Below are positions 1 to 8,396 of a stretch of DNA of 64,000 nt, one piece after another. Within the stretch, counting starts at the first letter, position 1; every line of letters starts with the position of its first letter. This DNA is from UBA2784 sp964494625 (lineage in GTDB: Bacteria > Pseudomonadota > Alphaproteobacteria > Micropepsales > Micropepsaceae). The stretch spans positions 127,925 through 191,924 of the forward strand of contig CAZBRT010000004.1 of the NCBI GenBank assembly GCA_964494625.1, in the 5' to 3' direction. Under the pieces are notes generated by a model. It saw only the letters and a program-made list of their open reading frames with translations, did not search any database and was not told the DNA's origin. Both the position numbers and the translations under genes were made by a program.

Positions 1-1
1 G

Positions 2-220
2 CGTCGGCTGTTCAAGGCTTGCGAAGAAATTTTCCTTGCGCATGAGGGCCGTCCGCATTGGGGCAAGATGCACAGCCTGAAAGCGGCTGATTTTGCCCGG
101 CTTTATCCGGCGTGGAGCCGATTCTCGGCCGTTCGCGGTACCGTGGACCCGGAAGGGCGGCTCCTTAACCATCATCTTGCTGCCATATTCGGTGCATCAC
201 CTGTGCGGCGGAGGGACTGA
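2..220 (+). CDS. D-arabinono-1,4-lactone oxidase-type FAD enzyme, C-terminal fragment
   Basis: The frame open from base 2 to the TGA at 218-220 encodes the last 72 residues of a protein whose 5' part lies outside the window. The segment contains HWGK about 20 residues in, a tryptophan-rich 'YPAWSRF' stretch and a terminal 'DPEGRLLN' motif. This is the usual C-terminus of the ALO domain in the vanillyl-alcohol-oxidase superfamily (aldonolactone or sugar-lactone oxidases), where the HWGK lysine sits near the flavin and substrate. Substrate specificity cannot be told from this fragment. A small gene follows one base later, so the two may be co-transcribed. Confidence 0.75.
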   Translation, partial: RRLFKACEEIFLAHEGRPHWGKMHSLKAADFARLYPAWSRFSAVRGTVDPEGRLLNHHLAAIFGASPVRRRD

Positions 221-221
221 C

Positions 222-428
222 ATGCGCTTTTCATCATTGCTGAAAAGTCTTGTGACCAGTAGCGCTGCCGTCGGCGGTGTCGTCGGCCCCATGGGCATTG
301 ATACGGCCTTTGCCGAGGGCCTCTTCGGCGGCCTGTTCATCGGTGCCATCATCGGCGCGGCGATGGCATTGTCGTTCTGGTCGATCCCGTTTGGCGAAAT
401 GGGCCGGACGGATACGATCAAGCTTTGA
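222..428 (+). CDS. Small hypothetical membrane protein, 68 aa
   Basis: ATG at 222 starts one base after the lactone-oxidase stop and has a GGAGGGA ribosome site overlapping that stop, which is why I prefer it to the upstream in-frame start at 93. The protein has a weak signal-like N-terminus (MRFSSLLKSL, then a glycine/valine-rich stretch) and a glycine-rich hydrophobic segment, 'GLFIGAIIGAAMAL', resembling a membrane-inserting helix. No family is recognised. Tight spacing suggests translational coupling to the oxidase gene. It converges on metC, whose stop is 10 bases away. Confidence 0.5.
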   Translation: MRFSSLLKSLVTSSAAVGGVVGPMGIDTAFAEGLFGGLFIGAIIGAAMALSFWSIPFGEMGRTDTIKL

Positions 429-437
429 TGCTTGATC

Positions 438-1607
438 TCACACCCGCGCTTCGTTGAAGCGGCGGAATGCGCGATCCAGATCGGCGATCAAATCGGCAGG
501 TGCTTCAAACCCTGCGCTGATGCGCAGCAGATGCCCGTCGCCATGGCCAGCGGCGCGATGCGCATCGGCCGGCACGATCAGGCTTTCATAGCCGCCCCAC
601 GACCAGCCGATACCGAAAAGGTCAAAGCCCTTGAAAAAGGCGTGAAGCGCCTTTTGCGGGGAGGGGACCAGTTCAAACCCGAAAAGGCCCGATGCGCCCG
701 AAAAGTCGCGTTGCCACAGGCGATGGCCAGGATCCTTTGCATGCGCCGGGAAAAGGATGCGCGCGACCTCGGGCCGCTTCTCAAGCCAGGCAATCAGCGT
801 TTCAGCCGTCTCGCGGTGGCGCGCCAGGCGGGGCGCAAGCGAACGCAGGCCCCGATGGCCCAGATAGGCGTCATCGCCGCTGACAGACAGGCCAAGTCGG
901 CCATGCGTGTCGAGAACCCGATCCCATGTGGCCGCGTTCGTGGTGATGGTGCCGAGAAGCGCATCGGAATGGCCGGTGATGTATTTTGTCGCGGCATGGA
1001 CCGATACATCCACGCCATGCGCCAGCGGCTTGAAGTAAAGAGGCGTCGCCCATGTGTTGTCGAGGGCGGTTGCGATTCCATGCTTGCGCGCCACTGCAAC
1101 GATTGCAGGCACGTCCTGCACCTCGAAGGTGAGGGAGCCGGGGCTTTCGAGAAAGATGAGTTTGGTGTTCGGCCGGATCAGGCTTTCGATGCCTGCCCCG
1201 ATGCACGGATCATAAATCGTGTAGTCGACGCCAAAGCGCTTGAGCATGCCATGGCAAAAGGCGCGGGTCGGGCCATAGCAGCTTTCTGTCAGGAGCAAGT
1301 GGTCGCCAGCCGACACCAGCGACAGAACCGCCGTCGTCACCGCCGAAAGTCCGGAGGGGGCCAGAACCGTTCCGGCACCGCCTTCAAGCTCTGTCATCGC
1401 GTCACAGAAAGCGGCGGTTGTGGGCGTGCCCCGCCTGCCATAGGTGTAGGTCTGGCCCTTGCCCTGCAATGTGGCGATGTCCGGGTGCAGGATGGTCGAT
1501 GCCCGGAACACGGGCGGGTTGACGGCGCCAAAGTGATGGTCAGGATGCCGCCCAGCGGTCACAAGCACGGTTTCGTCGGCCACCGGATTCTTCGTTTTGT
1601 CGCTCAT
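438..1607 (-). CDS. metC: Cystathionine beta-lyase (PLP-dependent)
   Basis: This 389-residue protein belongs to the Cys/Met metabolism PLP-enzyme family (fold type I). The Schiff-base lysine is K208 in 'SVHAATKYITGHSD', and the aspartate holding the pyridine nitrogen is D183 in 'LDNTWATP'. 'TYTYGRRGTPT' near residue 53 is the active-site tyrosine/arginine segment contributed across the dimer. The family cleaves cystathionine to homocysteine, pyruvate and ammonia in methionine synthesis. Full family length is present. A methionine-gamma-lyase or cystathionine-gamma-lyase role cannot be excluded by sequence alone, although the 'TPTT' and 'HSDALLG' segments fit bacterial MetC. It is divergent from aapJ across about 130 bases; I saw no clear SAM riboswitch there. 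Confidence 0.88.
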   Translation of the reverse strand: MSDKTKNPVADETVLVTAGRHPDHHFGAVNPPVFRASTILHPDIATLQGKGQTYTYGRRGTPTTAAFCDAMTELEGGAGTVLAPSGLSAVTTAVLSLVSAGDHLLLTESCYGPTRAFCHGMLKRFGVDYTIYDPCIGAGIESLIRPNTKLIFLESPGSLTFEVQDVPAIVAVARKHGIATALDNTWATPLYFKPLAHGVDVSVHAATKYITGHSDALLGTITTNAATWDRVLDTHGRLGLSVSGDDAYLGHRGLRSLAPRLARHRETAETLIAWLEKRPEVARILFPAHAKDPGHRLWQRDFSGASGLFGFELVPSPQKALHAFFKGFDLFGIGWSWGGYESLIVPADAHRAAGHGDGHLLRISAGFEAPADLIADLDRAFRRFNEARV

Positions 1608-1737
1608 TGACCCCTTGGGGACCCTCTCGGGCGTTCATCCGGCATGCGGAACGGCTGATTTCCGTGCGAGTTTATGAGGTTTGGGGCCCCGTGTTAAGGT
1701 CGCACAGGCCTTTGCCACCGGTTTGATGAGGATTGCC

Positions 1738-2757
1738 ATGCGAATTGCCGTTTCTGCAGCTCTTGCCTTTGCCGCGCTTTCAACGCCTGCCTTTGCCGAC
1801 AGCGGCAGCCCGACGCTTGATGCGATCAAGGCGCGTGGGCATTTGATGTGCGGCGTGTCGGACGGGCTTGCGGGTTTTTCCAATCCGGATTCGCAGGGCA
1901 ACTGGTCGGGCCTTGATGTCGATTTCTGCCGGGCGATCGCTGCGGCGATCTTTGACGATCCCAATGCCGTGCGCTTTACGCCTTCAACCGCAAAGGAGCG
2001 CTTCACCGCCCTGCAATCGGGCGAGTTCGACCTTCTTTCGCGCAACACGACATGGACCATGCAGCGCGACATCGCGCTGGGCTTCACCTTTGCCGGGATC
2101 ATCTATTATGACGGGCAGGGCTTCATCGTGCGTGGTGCGGAAGGTGTGACTTCCGCGCTGCAATTGCAGGGTGCGACCGTCTGCACGCAATCAGGCACGA
2201 CGACAGAACTCAACATCGCCGACTATTTCACCGCCAACAATCTCGCTTACGAGCTTCTGACGTTCGACAAGGAAGCCGAGGCGCTGCAGGCCTATGACGA
2301 GGGACGCTGCGACGCCTATACGACCGACCAGTCCGGCCTTTATGCCGCCCGGCTTGAGCTGCGCAATGCGGGCGACCACATCATCCTGCCGGAAATCATC
2401 TCGAAGGAGCCCCTGGGTCCGCTGGTTCGCCAGGGCGATGACCGTTGGGCCGATATCGTGCGCTGGACCCTTTTTGCGCAGATCAATGCGGAAGAGCTTG
2501 GCGTCACCTCTGGCAATGTCGGCGAGATGACCGGTTCGGCCAATCCTGAAATCCGGCGGCTTCTGGGCGTCGAGGGCGAATTCGGTGCGTCCATGGGGCT
2601 CACGAATGACTGGGCCGTGCGCATCATCCGCCACCTTGGCAATTACGGCGAGATGTTCGAGCGCAATGTCGGCGAAGGCTCCACCCTCAAGATCGCGCGC
2701 GGCATCAATGCGCTGTGGAACCGCGGCGGCCTGCAATATGCGCCACCAGTCCGCTGA
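1738..2757 (+). CDS. aapJ: General L-amino-acid ABC transporter, periplasmic binding protein
   Basis: The 339-residue protein starts at ATG 1738, preceded by GAGGA at five bases. An ATG at 1726 and a TTG at 1681 are in frame but lack this spacing. Residues 1-20 form a Sec signal peptide ending AFA before DSG. The mature part is an SBP_bac_3 domain with 'LMCGVSDGLAGFS', 'DLLSRNTTWTMQRD' and 'CDAYTTDQSGL', typical of AapJ/BztA, which bind a broad range of L-amino acids including glutamate, glutamine and aspartate. It heads the aapJQMP operon on the plus strand. The C-terminus 'INALWNRGGLQYAPP' is family-typical, so the gene looks intact. Confidence 0.9.
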   Translation: MRIAVSAALAFAALSTPAFADSGSPTLDAIKARGHLMCGVSDGLAGFSNPDSQGNWSGLDVDFCRAIAAAIFDDPNAVRFTPSTAKERFTALQSGEFDLLSRNTTWTMQRDIALGFTFAGIIYYDGQGFIVRGAEGVTSALQLQGATVCTQSGTTTELNIADYFTANNLAYELLTFDKEAEALQAYDEGRCDAYTTDQSGLYAARLELRNAGDHIILPEIISKEPLGPLVRQGDDRWADIVRWTLFAQINAEELGVTSGNVGEMTGSANPEIRRLLGVEGEFGASMGLTNDWAVRIIRHLGNYGEMFERNVGEGSTLKIARGINALWNRGGLQYAPPVR

Positions 2758-2775
2758 GGGGCGCGCGGGCGCGGG

Positions 2776-3963
2776 TTGACGGCCGTGGGGCGACGACTCG
2801 GGAAAGGACGCGACCCCGTGTGGGCGGATGCGCGCATCCGCGGATTTCTCCTGCAGGCTATTGTCCTGGCAGCGGTGGTCGCGCTGCTTGCCATGTTCGC
2901 GCTCAATGCCGCCGAGAACCTCCGCGCACTCAACCGCGCCACCGGATTTGGATTCCTCGACCAGGTGGCGGGTTTCGACATCGCCTTTCACCTGATCGAC
3001 TATCAGCGTTCCTCGACCTTCTTCGACGCGCTGGTTGTCGGTCTCCTCAATACGCTTCTGGTGGCGGTCATCGGGATTGTGCTGGCAACACTGCTCGGCT
3101 TTCTTCTGGGCATCGGGCAATTGTCGTCAAACTGGCTGGTGGCAAGACTTTCGACCGCCTATATCGAATTCGTGCGGAACGTGCCGCTGCTTCTGCAGAT
3201 CTTCTTCTGGTATTTCGCGATGCTGTCGCCGCTGCCCCGGCCACAGAACGCCATCGACATCGGCGGCGTCGCCTTTCTTTCCAACCGCGGTCTATTCCTG
3301 CCGCGTGTGGAGGGCACGGATGGTTCGACCATTTTTTTCCTGATCGTGCTGGCGGTACTGATCGCGTTCTTCGTTTTGCGCCGCCTGTCGCACCGGCAGC
3401 GGGAGCGCACCGGCGTGCCCTTGCCGATGCTGCCCATCGGTATCTTGCTGCTTCTGGCCGTTCCGGTCGGCGCGTTCTTCCTTTCGGGCATGCCGTTTGC
3501 GACTGACCTGCCGGTGCTGACGGGCCGGAATTTTACCGGCGGGTTGGCCATCATTCCCGAATTCATCGCGCTGGTGCTTGCGCTTTCGCTCTATACGGCG
3601 AGCTATATCGGCGAGATCGTTCGCTCCGGCATCGAGGGCGTGCCCAAAGGCCAGGGAGAAGCATCTGCCGCCCTGGGTCTTTCGCGCGCGCAACGCCTGC
3701 GGCTTGTCATCATTCCGCAAGCCATGCGGATCATCATTCCGCCCTTGACCAGCCAATATCTCAACCTGACCAAGAATTCGTCGCTGGCGGCGGCAATTGC
3801 CTTTCCTGATCTCGTCCACGTCTTTGCCGGAACAGCTCTCAACCAGACAGGGCAGGCCATCGAAATTCTGGCGATCACCATGCTGATCTATCTTGCCATC
3901 AGCCTCATCACCTCGCTGGCGATGAACCTTTACAATTCCCGCATCCAGTTGCAGGAGCGGTGA
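2776..3963 (+). CDS. aapQ: General L-amino-acid ABC transporter, permease
   Basis: This inner-membrane permease (up to 395 residues) has the large periplasmic loop between early helices that marks AapQ/BztB. The EAA cytoplasmic motif is in 'EGVPKGQGEASAALGLSRAQ' near the C-terminus. 'LLNTLLVAV' and 'YIEFVRNVPLLLQIFFWY' are characteristic of polar amino-acid permeases of the HisMQ type. The start is uncertain: TTG 2776, GTG 2785 and GTG 2818 are all in frame, and GTG 2818 has the best ribosome site (AAGGA nine bases upstream), giving about 381 residues. It lies 18 bases after aapJ and overlaps aapM by one base, consistent with one operon. Confidence 0.88.
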   Translation: MTAVGRRLGKGRDPVWADARIRGFLLQAIVLAAVVALLAMFALNAAENLRALNRATGFGFLDQVAGFDIAFHLIDYQRSSTFFDALVVGLLNTLLVAVIGIVLATLLGFLLGIGQLSSNWLVARLSTAYIEFVRNVPLLLQIFFWYFAMLSPLPRPQNAIDIGGVAFLSNRGLFLPRVEGTDGSTIFFLIVLAVLIAFFVLRRLSHRQRERTGVPLPMLPIGILLLLAVPVGAFFLSGMPFATDLPVLTGRNFTGGLAIIPEFIALVLALSLYTASYIGEIVRSGIEGVPKGQGEASAALGLSRAQRLRLVIIPQAMRIIIPPLTSQYLNLTKNSSLAAAIAFPDLVHVFAGTALNQTGQAIEILAITMLIYLAISLITSLAMNLYNSRIQLQER

Positions 3964-5078
3964 TGGCGCGCGCGACCAGCAATAACGCAAGACCACCACG
4001 CGGTGCCGGGCCGCTGGCATGGGCGCGCGACAATCTTTTCTCGTCGCCGATGAACACGGGCCTGACACTGGCGGCGGTGGCACTTTTGTGGGTGACCATT
4101 CCGCCCTTCATCAATTGGGCCTTCATCGACGCGGTGTGGCGTGGCGACACGCGCGAGGTCTGCATGGCGCCAGAAGCCGGCGCCTGCTGGGCCTATATCG
4201 GCGCGCGGTTCGACCAGATCATCTATGGATTCTATGAGAAGGCGGAGCGTTGGCGGGCGGACGCCGTGTTCATCATCGGCGCCATCGGCATTTTCTGGCT
4301 GGCGACGCCACGCCTGCCGCAGAAGCGTGCGGTCGGCGCCTTCATGCTGATTGCCTATCCGCTTCTCGCCTATGTGCTCCTGTCGGGCGGCCTGTTCGGG
4401 CTTGATGTTGTGCCGTCCGCAAAGTGGGGCGGGCTCCTTCTCACCCTGATCGTGGCTGTGACCGGCATCGTTGTCTCGCTGCCGCTCGGCATCCTCTTGG
4501 CGCTGGGGCGGCGTTCAAAATTGCCGGTGGTGCGGATCCTGTCGATTGCCTTTATCGAGTTCGTGCGCGGCGTGCCCCTTATCACCATCCTTTTCATGGC
4601 GTCGAACCTTCTGCCGCTGTTCCTGCCGGATGGCGTCGTCTTCGATAAATTGCTGCGGGCGCTGGTGGCTGTCGCGCTCTTCTCATCCGCCTATATGGCC
4701 GAGGTGGTGCGCGGCGGATTGCAGGCCGTGCCGCATGGCCAGTATGAGGCGGCCCAGGCGCTGGGGCTTGGCTATTGGCGCATGATGGGCCTTGTCGTGC
4801 TGCCGCAGGCGCTGAAGACGGTGATGCCCTCCATCGTCAACACCTTCATCGGGCTTTTCAAGGACACGTCGCTTGTCTCGATCATCGGCTTCTCTGACCT
4901 CCTTGGCATCATCCAGAAGGGCAATGCCGATCCCGAATGGTCCACGCCGGTGACGGCGGCAACCGGCTATCTTTTCGCGGCGGCCGTGTTCTGGGCCTTC
5001 TGTTTTTCGATGTCGCGCTATTCGGCGTGGCTGGAGCGCACTGTTGCAGGCGGCAAGACCGGAGCGGGCAGGACATGA
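3963..5078 (+). CDS. aapM: General L-amino-acid ABC transporter, second permease
   Basis: The 371-residue permease starts at ATG 3963, sharing one base with the aapQ stop, with AGGAG just upstream; the overlapping GTG at 3960 is less likely. It has an N-terminal helix pair separated by a long loop, then a HisM-type core with 'IAFIEFVRGVPLITILFM' and the EAA loop 'AVPHGQYEAAQALGLGYW'. 'FKDTSLVSIIG' is a conserved family segment. It pairs with aapQ to form the transmembrane channel. The gene overlaps aapP by four bases (ATGA), so translation of the two is probably coupled. No defects are visible. Confidence 0.88.
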   Translation: MARATSNNARPPRGAGPLAWARDNLFSSPMNTGLTLAAVALLWVTIPPFINWAFIDAVWRGDTREVCMAPEAGACWAYIGARFDQIIYGFYEKAERWRADAVFIIGAIGIFWLATPRLPQKRAVGAFMLIAYPLLAYVLLSGGLFGLDVVPSAKWGGLLLTLIVAVTGIVVSLPLGILLALGRRSKLPVVRILSIAFIEFVRGVPLITILFMASNLLPLFLPDGVVFDKLLRALVAVALFSSAYMAEVVRGGLQAVPHGQYEAAQALGLGYWRMMGLVVLPQALKTVMPSIVNTFIGLFKDTSLVSIIGFSDLLGIIQKGNADPEWSTPVTAATGYLFAAAVFWAFCFSMSRYSAWLERTVAGGKTGAGRT

Positions 5079-5836
5079 CAGCACCCAAATCACCCGCCAG
5101 CACGCCGCTGATTGAGCTTGAGCGCGTGAGCAAATGGTTCGGCTCATTCCGCGCGCTCAATGCGGTGAGCCTGACCGTGCAGGCGGGCGAGCGCATTGTC
5201 ATCTGCGGGCCGTCGGGCTCGGGCAAGTCGACATTGATCCGCTGCATCAACCGGCTGGAGGAGCATCAGTCCGGCACGATCCGCGTGGGCGGTGTTGAAC
5301 TCACGCACAATCTCAAGCGCATCGACGAAGTGCGCCGCGATGTGGGCATGGTGTTCCAGCAGTTCAATCTTTTCCCGCATCTGACGGTGCTTGAGAATTG
5401 CACGCTGGCACCGATCTGGGTCCGCAAGACGCCCAAGGCCGCCGCCGAGAAAGCAGCAATGGAGTATCTCGACCGCGTGCATATTGCCGATCAGGCCAAA
5501 AAATATCCCGGCCAGCTTTCGGGCGGCCAGCAGCAGCGCGCGGCCATTGCGCGCTCGCTCTGCATGAACCCGAAGATCATGCTTTTCGACGAACCGACAT
5601 CGGCGCTTGATCCGGAAATGATCTCGGAGGTGCTGGACGTGATGGTCGACCTTGCCGAGGGCGGCATGACGATGCTTTGCGTCACGCACGAGATGGCCTT
5701 TGCGCGCAAGGTCGCCGACTGCATCATTTTCATGGCCGATGGCGAGATCGTGGAGCGCGCGCCGCCCGTGGAATTCTTCGAACATCCGCGCGAGGAGCGG
5801 ACGAAGAAGTTTTTGTCACAGATATTGGAGCACTAA
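5075..5836 (+). CDS. aapP: General L-amino-acid ABC transporter, ATP-binding protein
   Basis: ATG 5075 overlaps the aapM stop and gives 253 residues, the usual length for AapP/BztD/GlnQ-type ATPases; the longer in-frame extension upstream is not needed. Walker A is GPSGSGKST at residues 45-53, the Q-loop is in 'VFQQFNLFPH', the ABC signature LSGGQQQR is at 148-155, and Walker B ends in DEP at 172-174. The H-loop is in 'CVTHEMAFA'. It hydrolyses ATP to drive uptake through AapQM. Its TAA stop overlaps the stop of the convergent acetyltransferase gene, so the two transcription units meet tail to tail. Confidence 0.92.
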   Translation: MTAPKSPASTPLIELERVSKWFGSFRALNAVSLTVQAGERIVICGPSGSGKSTLIRCINRLEEHQSGTIRVGGVELTHNLKRIDEVRRDVGMVFQQFNLFPHLTVLENCTLAPIWVRKTPKAAAEKAAMEYLDRVHIADQAKKYPGQLSGGQQQRAAIARSLCMNPKIMLFDEPTSALDPEMISEVLDVMVDLAEGGMTMLCVTHEMAFARKVADCIIFMADGEIVERAPPVEFFEHPREERTKKFLSQILEH

Positions 5837-6405
5837 ACCTGCCCCATAAACGCGATCTTTTCTGCCTCTGACAGCGGAAAGATGATCGCCTGTTCCTGCG
5901 CAAAAGGGGCAAAGCCCAGCTTCTGGTAAAGCGGCAGCGCGCGGGGGTGATCAAGCGTGTTTGTCTGAACCGTGAGGCGCGTGATCGGCTTTGCCCAGGC
6001 GATCTCGATTGCCCGCGCGAGCAGGGCCTTGCCAAGGCCGCGCCCGCCGAATTCGGCAAGCAGGCCAAAATAGGAAAGTTCAGCTGCACCCTCGGTACGG
6101 AAGTCGAGCTCGGCATAGCCTGCGGGCGCGCCGGCCACCATCAAGACCCAAATCTCAACCTTCGGGTCGTGGATGATCGCGGCCAGCGCCTCATCCGCCA
6201 TGCGCAAGCGGTCGTTCCAGTGATGGGGCTGTCCCACGCGGCGGTAGAGATAGCGATACCAGTGGAGCGGCGGGTTTTCGGCGCGCAGGATGGCCAGCGT
6301 GCCGCCTGCAACGCGCAGGGCAGGCATCGGCACCATCAGGTTCGGCTTTGCGTGCATCTCCAGCCAGGTGATCGTGACCGGAATGCCGTCTGTGCGTGCG
6401 CTCAT
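5833..6405 (-). CDS. GNAT family N-acetyltransferase
   Basis: The 190-residue protein carries the acetyl-CoA-binding motif 'GGRGLGKALL' around residue 120, preceded by a beta strand 'AELSYFGLL' and followed by 'LTVQTNTLDHPRALPLYQKLGF', the standard motif A/B arrangement of the GNAT fold. The acceptor substrate is unknown. It is the last gene of a minus-strand operon cysK-sseA-GNAT, overlapping sseA by four bases, so a role linked to cysteine or thiol metabolism is possible but inferred from context only. The N-terminal 60 residues are less conserved in appearance. Confidence 0.75.
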   Translation of the reverse strand: MSARTDGIPVTITWLEMHAKPNLMVPMPALRVAGGTLAILRAENPPLHWYRYLYRRVGQPHHWNDRLRMADEALAAIIHDPKVEIWVLMVAGAPAGYAELDFRTEGAAELSYFGLLAEFGGRGLGKALLARAIEIAWAKPITRLTVQTNTLDHPRALPLYQKLGFAPFAQEQAIIFPLSEAEKIAFMGQV

Positions 6406-7241
6406 GTCTCAACCGGCAAAGCGGGGTCAGCGCCCCATTCGGCCCAGGAGCCGTCATAGACTGCAGCATCACGCAGGCCAGCCGCGCTGAGCGCCAGCGC
6501 CAGCACGGATGCACTGATGCCGGAACCGCAGGTGGTGACGACCGGCTTGTCCGCATCGACTCCGGCGCGCGCGAAGGCTGCCTTGATCTCGGCAGGCGGG
6601 CGCATACTGCCGCCTGGCGTCAAGACGTCCCCAAAGGGCAGCGAGTGCGAACCGGGAATGTGGCCACCGCGCAGGCCCGCGCGCGGCTCGGGTTCCGTGC
6701 CGCGGAAGCGCCCGAGGCTGCGCGCATCGACAATTTGCTCGGCATGAGTTGCGACATTCGCGAGCATCTGGTCGCGTTTGCGCAACAAGGACCAGTCGGG
6801 GCGCGGCGTGAAGTGGCGCTCGGAAAAATGCGGCACCTCGTCGGTCACGGCATGCCCCGCTGCAATCCATGCGGGCAGACCGCCATCCAGCACCACCACA
6901 TCCCGATGGCCCATCACGCGGAACATCCACCAGGCGCGGGCGGCGCCAAAAATGCCGCTCGTGTCATAGATGACGATACGATGGCCGTCGCCGATGCCCA
7001 TTTTCTTCATGCGGCTGGCGAACATCACGGGGCTCGGCAGCATGTGGGGCAAAGGCGAGGTCGTATCCGACATCGCATCAATGTCGAAGAACTGCGCACC
7101 TGCGATGTGGGCGGCTGCGTACTCGGCCGCGCAATTGCGGTTGGCGGCGGGCATGTACCATGACGCGTCGAGGATGCGGATATCAGGCGCACTCAAGCGC
7201 TGCGCCAGCCAGTCCGCTGAGACGAGGGGATGGTCGCTCAT
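6402..7241 (-). CDS. sseA: 3-mercaptopyruvate sulfurtransferase (tandem rhodanese)
   Basis: Start at ATG 7241 overlaps the cysK stop by four bases and gives 279 residues; an upstream in-frame start at 7340 would run into cysK. Two rhodanese domains are present: an inactive N-terminal one (roughly 5-130) and a C-terminal one with the catalytic cysteine C238 in CGSGISA, close to the CG[ST]GVTA loop of mercaptopyruvate sulfurtransferases rather than the CRKGVT loop of thiosulfate rhodaneses. 'GHIPGSHSLPF' is the conserved second-domain signature. It transfers sulfur from 3-mercaptopyruvate to thiols. Co-transcription with cysK fits a role in cysteine and sulfide turnover. Confidence 0.87.
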   Translation of the reverse strand: MSDHPLVSADWLAQRLSAPDIRILDASWYMPAANRNCAAEYAAAHIAGAQFFDIDAMSDTTSPLPHMLPSPVMFASRMKKMGIGDGHRIVIYDTSGIFGAARAWWMFRVMGHRDVVVLDGGLPAWIAAGHAVTDEVPHFSERHFTPRPDWSLLRKRDQMLANVATHAEQIVDARSLGRFRGTEPEPRAGLRGGHIPGSHSLPFGDVLTPGGSMRPPAEIKAAFARAGVDADKPVVTTCGSGISASVLALALSAAGLRDAAVYDGSWAEWGADPALPVET

Positions 7242-8245
7242 GTCTTTTGTCCGTCCAGCCAATGCGGCACCGGCAGGTTCTTTGAGCGCAGGAACGCGGG
7301 GTTGAAGAGCTTGCTCTGATAGCGCGTGCCGTAATCGCAAAGCACTGTCACGATCACATGGCCCGGTCCCATCTGGCGCGCCATGGCCATTGCGGCCGCG
7401 ACGTTGATGCCGCTTGAGCCGCCAAGGCAGAGCCCTTCGTGTTCCAGAAGGTCAAAGACGATGGAAACAGCCTCGTCATCCTTGATCTGAAAGGCGTCAT
7501 CAATCGGCGCATCCTTGATGTTGGCCGTGACGCGACCCTGACCGATGCCTTCGGTGATCGAGCTGCCTTCGGATTTCAGTTCGCCGGTCTTGATCCAGCT
7601 ATACATCGCCGCGCCCATCGGGTCGGCGACCGCGATGCGGATTTTCGGGTTCCTTGCCTTCAGCGCCATGCCGACGCCCGCCAGCGTTCCACCCGATCCG
7701 ATGGCGCAGGTGAAGCCTTCGACCTTGCCGTCCGTCTGCTGCCAGATTTCCGGGCCGGTGGTTTCTATATGGGCCTGCCGGTTCGCCACATTGTCGAACT
7801 GGTTGGCCCAGATCGCGCCGTTCTTTTCCGACGCGTTCAACTCCTCCGCCAGCCGCCCCGACCATTTCACGTAGTTGTTCGGATCCTTGTAGGGCACCGC
7901 CGGCACCTCGATCAGGCGCGCGCCCATCAGGCGCAGCGTGTCCTTCTTTTCGGCGCTCTGGGTCTCGGGGATGACGATCACGGTCTTGTAACCAAGCGCG
8001 TTGGCAACCATCGCCAGGCCGATGCCGGTGTTGCCTGCCGTGCCCTCCACAATCGTGCCGCCGGGGCGCAAGGCTCCGCTGCGTTCCGCATCGCGGATGA
8101 TGTAAAGCGCCGCCCGGTCCTTGACCGACTGGCCGGGGTTCATGAACTCGCACTTGCCAAGGATGGTGCAGCCGGTTTCGGCGGAGGCACGGCGCAGTTT
8201 CAACAAAGGCGTATTGCCGATCAGGGAGAGAATATCAGGCGCCAC
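7238..8245 (-). CDS. cysK: Cysteine synthase A (O-acetylserine sulfhydrylase)
   Basis: A 335-residue fold-type-II PLP enzyme. The Schiff-base lysine is K42 in 'NPGQSVKDRAA'; the substrate loop is 'EGTAGNTGIGLA' and the phosphate-binding loop is 'IGSGGTLAG'. It converts O-acetylserine and sulfide to cysteine. The C-terminus is slightly longer than E. coli CysK and ends 'LPVPHWLDGQKT', a form common in alphaproteobacteria. First gene of the cysK-sseA-GNAT operon. The 151 bases upstream separate it from the divergent chrR-like gene, whose ECF-type promoter lies in this gap. Confidence 0.9.
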   Translation of the reverse strand: MAPDILSLIGNTPLLKLRRASAETGCTILGKCEFMNPGQSVKDRAALYIIRDAERSGALRPGGTIVEGTAGNTGIGLAMVANALGYKTVIVIPETQSAEKKDTLRLMGARLIEVPAVPYKDPNNYVKWSGRLAEELNASEKNGAIWANQFDNVANRQAHIETTGPEIWQQTDGKVEGFTCAIGSGGTLAGVGMALKARNPKIRIAVADPMGAAMYSWIKTGELKSEGSSITEGIGQGRVTANIKDAPIDDAFQIKDDEAVSIVFDLLEHEGLCLGGSSGINVAAAMAMARQMGPGHVIVTVLCDYGTRYQSKLFNPAFLRSKNLPVPHWLDGQKT

Positions 8246-8338
8246 GTCATGCCCTCTGCAAGAAAACGGCCGGACCGTTTGGCCCCCATGTCAACGGGAA
8301 ATACCCGGAAATCCGCGTATTTTTCCGTCGGTTGCGGG

Positions 8339-8364
8339 TGATCCAGCCTCTGTGGGGGAACGTA
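8339..8364 (+). promoter_or_regulatory. ECF sigma (RpoE/ChrR-type) promoter candidate
   Basis: TGATCC at 8339-8344 is followed after exactly 16 bases by CGTA at 8361-8364 (reading on as CGTATAGG), about 32 bases before the chrR-like ATG. TGATCC with a CGTA/TAAGA -10 region is, from memory, the promoter type used by the sigmaE-ChrR system of Rhodobacter sphaeroides. The same spaced motif appears in front of the photolyase operon on the other strand. This is a pattern match, not a mapped start site. Confidence 0.55.
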
Positions 8365-8396
8365 TAGGCTCAAAACAATTGAAGCCAGCCCGATCC

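Noticed and set aside
432..1610. Long plus-strand open frame opposite metC
   Set aside because: Mirror of metC in a GC-rich genome; the minus-strand protein has complete PLP-enzyme motifs, while the plus-strand translation has none.
1608..1737. Possible SAM riboswitch upstream of metC
   Set aside because: The 130-base gap has GC-rich stretches, but I could not match the conserved bases of SAM-II or SAM/SAH riboswitches.
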